In this document: piece by piece, positions 13,088 through 14,870 of the stretch
Numbering within the stretch: position 1 is the first letter of the stretch
How the letters are laid out: each line of letters starts with the position of its first letter
Assembly (NCBI GenBank): GCA_021107495.1
Contig: JAIOSR010000328.1
Coordinates: 1-14,870, forward strand
From: Desulfobacterales bacterium
Lineage (GTDB): Bacteria > Desulfobacterota > DSM-4660 > Desulfatiglandales > Desulfatiglandaceae
Direction of reading: 5' to 3'
DNA length: 14,870 bases
Position numbers and translations under genes: made by a program
The notes under the pieces: model-generated
What the model saw: only the letters and a program-made list of their open reading frames with translations
Told to the model about the DNA's origin: nothing
The model's database searches: none

Positions 13088-13116
13088 TTGACAAAGTCCG
13101 GGCTTTTCGCTAAATT
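13088..13116 (+). promoter_or_regulatory. Probable sigma70 promoter for the glycosyltransferase gene
   Basis: TTGACA (13088-13093, perfect) is followed after 17 bases by TAAATT (13111-13116, four of six). Transcription would begin near 13123. The leader to the ATT start has small GC-rich hairpins, such as GGTTC-AGC-GAACC around 13147-13159. The rest of the 387-bp gap (12834-13220) shows no gene. Confidence 0.5.
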
Positions 13117-13220
13117 CATAGGCTGATAATCCCGGCCCGTAATCCGGGTTCAGCGAACCGTTGGCCTGAAAAATGTGGGGTTCAAGCGGTCCCTCTTGCG
13201 CCCTAAAAAGGAGTGCAGCC

Positions 13221-14585
13221 ATTTCCGACTTCTCGCAAAACAGCGGTCAGATAACGACTTTTCACATTCTCCGGCAGGACAGAAAGCATCTGAAGTCCCA
13301 GCTCAGGCTCCACTCCAAGTGGAAAAAGACGGTCCTGATTATCCCTGCCCTTGCCTCGGAATACACTGATCCGGCAAATCTTCCTATCTTCCAGAATCTC
13401 CTCAGACAGTTGAGGAGTGTTACCTATTTGTCGAGCATTATCTTCGGTCTGGATCGTGCCACCGAGAAAGAAGCCTTTCAACTGCGAGATATGCTAAAGT
13501 CTTCCGGCATAAAAAACAGTTTGATCCAGTGGAACGATGGTCCCGGATTCAGCGACATCTACAGACAATTGAACGAGTCAGGATTCAATATAAACGAGCC
13601 CGGCAAGGGCAAGAACATGTTCCTCAGCTTTGGTTTGGCCATAGCCTTGGGTGCAGAATCCATAGGGTTGATTGATGCGGATATCCGGTCCTTTAAACGG
13701 GCCCAATTAGACCGGCTTTTTTATCCCGTGGTCGCCCTGAACTACGATTTCTCAAAGGCATACTATTCCAGGATCGCGGACAGAGACATCTATGGCAGGG
13801 TAAAAAGGCTCCTTCTCGACCCCCTCCTGCTTTCACTAAAGAGGAAATTTGCGGAAAGCAAAGAGGAGAAAATGCTGCGTCTTGTTGATTTTCTTCTTGG
13901 CTTTCATTATCAGCTTTCCGGCGAAGTGGCATTCCATGTGGACCTCTTGAAAAGGATGCGATTTGCTACTAATTGGGGTGTAGAGATATTTACCCTGATT
14001 GAGGTTTATCGAAAGGCATCTTCCCCTGCACAGGTCATGTTTTCCGAGGGCCCTTTTGATCACAAGCATCAGCACGCATCGCCGAAAGACAGGACTAAAG
14101 GCCTCAATCGAATGGCAATTGATATTGTCACCACCTTGATGAATGCCCTGATCATAGAAGAGGGCCTTGAGATATCCGACACATTTTTCCGGGATTTATC
14201 CGTGACCTACCAGGCCGTGGCAGAAGAGCAGATCAAAAAATATTCGGATGATGCCAGCTTCAGCAATCTCATTCACGACCGGGATTCCGAGGAATATATG
14301 GTCAGGAACGTGTTCCGAAATTCCATACTTCATGCGGGTGAAGTCCTTACCTCGCCGTACAGGATGACGGAGCGTTTCCTTAGATTTGTCAACTCCCATT
14401 CCGAATTCAAACGTTTTCTCGATGACGGGCTTGCCGAAGTCATCTTAAGGGTTGAGCGCCAGACGGAACAGAGCGTGTTCGAAACGCCCCAGACGGTTTC
14501 GTGGGAGCGTGTATCCAATAAGCTTCCCCGGATTTTTTTTGATATTGTTGAAGTGATGGAGAGCGAAAAAAGACGCTTTTCTTAA
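13221..14585 (+). CDS. GT-A glycosyltransferase, glucosyl-3-phosphoglycerate synthase-like (GT81)
   Basis: GpgS enzymes transfer glucose from a nucleotide sugar to 3-phosphoglycerate, a step towards glucosylglycerate solutes. Counting 454 residues from the ATT at 13221, I see the nucleotide-binding start VLIIPALASE (38-47), GKGKNMF (128-134), IDADIR (151-156, the DxD metal site), GRVKRLLLDPLLL (192-204), YQLSGEVAF (230-238), NWGVEIFTLIE (251-261) and FDHKHQ (279-284, metal-ligand histidine). This order matches GpgS. About 150 residues follow the core, longer than mycobacterial GpgS (about 320). An ATG at 13173 is in frame but has no ribosome site. The ATT has AAAGGAG 7 bases upstream and begins the DF-Q-x-ITT-H motif that I recall at the N-terminus of relatives. 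Substrate is uncertain. Confidence 0.8.
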   Translation: MSDFSQNSGQITTFHILRQDRKHLKSQLRLHSKWKKTVLIIPALASEYTDPANLPIFQNLLRQLRSVTYLSSIIFGLDRATEKEAFQLRDMLKSSGIKNSLIQWNDGPGFSDIYRQLNESGFNINEPGKGKNMFLSFGLAIALGAESIGLIDADIRSFKRAQLDRLFYPVVALNYDFSKAYYSRIADRDIYGRVKRLLLDPLLLSLKRKFAESKEEKMLRLVDFLLGFHYQLSGEVAFHVDLLKRMRFATNWGVEIFTLIEVYRKASSPAQVMFSEGPFDHKHQHASPKDRTKGLNRMAIDIVTTLMNALIIEEGLEISDTFFRDLSVTYQAVAEEQIKKYSDDASFSNLIHDRDSEEYMVRNVFRNSILHAGEVLTSPYRMTERFLRFVNSHSEFKRFLDDGLAEVILRVERQTEQSVFETPQTVSWERVSNKLPRIFFDIVEVMESEKRRFS

Positions 14586-14591
14586 AATGGG

Positions 14592-14628
14592 AAAGGCCCA
14601 TGACTGAAGTGTCAGCGGCCTTTTTTTT
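14592..14628 (+). terminator. Intrinsic terminator of the glycosyltransferase gene
   Basis: AAAGGCC (14592-14598) pairs with GGCCTTT (14617-14623), with an inner TGAC/GTCA stem, followed by a T8 run (14621-14628). It lies 7 bases after the stop codon at 14585. This is a clear plus-strand rho-independent terminator. Confidence 0.85.
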
Positions 14629-14673
14629 GACAGGATTAACGGGATGGACTGGATTAATTTAATCTTGTAAATC
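14628..14673. repeat. Degenerate ACAGGATTAAC-type tandem repeat
   Basis: TGACAGGATTAACGGGATGG and ACTGGATTAATTTAATC form imperfect units of the GGATTAACa word. ACAGGATT (14630-14637) has an imperfect inverted partner AATCTTGT (14661-14668). This word type is, from memory, common as an intergenic repeat in several bacterial phyla. No function is visible. Confidence 0.4.
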
Positions 14674-14784
14674 AGAGTATATATCCTGTTTTGATAAAAT
14701 TTATCATTGGACTGTTCACATTCCCATAATTGAAATTTTATGAATTTAGCGTAATAGCTCAATATGTTGCGGCAGCATAAAAGG

Positions 14785-14830
14785 CTTACGCCTGCTTGCC
14801 ATCGCCGGGCACTGGCGGGCAGGCCGTAAG
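14785..14830. repeat. Long GC-rich imperfect hairpin near the right edge
   Basis: CTTACGCCTGCTTGCC (14785-14800) pairs with GGCGGGCAGGCCGTAAG (14814-14830), with one bulged base and a few mismatches, around a loop of about 13 bases. It contrasts with the AT-rich sequence on both sides. It could be a REP-like element or a transcript end for a gene beyond the window. No U-run of terminator quality follows. The rest of 14629-14870 shows no gene. Confidence 0.5.
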
Positions 14831-14870
14831 GGTTTTAGGTAAGATCTCAATAAATATGGGTAAGTGCCTT

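Noticed and set aside
14445..14762. 105-codon open frame on minus at the right edge
   Set aside because: It runs antisense through the terminator and into the glycosyltransferase 3' end, with no recognisable features.

Overview
The window looks like part of the chromosome of an anaerobic bacterium, most likely a member of the Desulfobacterota (former Deltaproteobacteria; sulfate reducers or syntrophs). That placement is inferred from gene content and is not proven. The content is late cobalamin assembly genes behind a B12 riboswitch, a four-subunit ferredoxin-dependent 2-oxoacid oxidoreductase, two dodecins, an XRE/cupin regulator, DUF1178, and short GGTTCACGG-type intergenic repeats.

Left part (1-4400, minus strand): a cobalamin nucleotide-loop module. 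Reading in the direction of transcription it holds a promoter (~4371-4399), a cobalamin riboswitch (~4066-4290), a strong intrinsic terminator (4004-4043), cobT, a 400-bp gap with a large inverted-repeat element, cobS, cobD, a gap with short repeats, and the 5' end of cbiB running off the window. CobD makes aminopropanol phosphate and CbiB attaches it to cobyric acid. CobT makes alpha-ribazole phosphate and CobS joins the two halves. CobU, which must act in between, is not in the window.

Middle left (4541-6302): a monocistronic dodecin gene on plus, then a LOG-family gene and rsmG on minus behind a near-consensus sigma70 promoter. rsmG starts with TTG three bases after the LOG stop codon.

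Centre (6358-11582, plus strand): a class IV PLP aminotransferase, a second dodecin, and the delta, alpha, beta and gamma subunits of a VOR/KOR-type oxidoreductase, followed by an XRE-cupin regulator and a DUF1178 protein. The alpha subunit looks VorB-like. Together with the aminotransferase this suggests amino acid to 2-oxoacid to acyl-CoA conversion with reduction of ferredoxin, probably from branched-chain substrates.

Right part: a minus-strand run of HDIG phosphohydrolase, 61-residue coiled-coil protein and flavodoxin-like protein (12833 to 11579). A plus-strand GT81/GpgS-like glycosyltransferase (13221-14585) then ends in a clear terminator. Its best-supported start is an unusual ATT codon. 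The last 240 bases hold only degenerate repeats and a long hairpin. No tRNA, rRNA, CRISPR array, IS transposase or phage gene was seen. Most of the window is ordinary core metabolism. The least explained pieces are the cobT-cobS inverted-repeat element, the dodecin embedded in the oxidoreductase cluster, and the ATT start.
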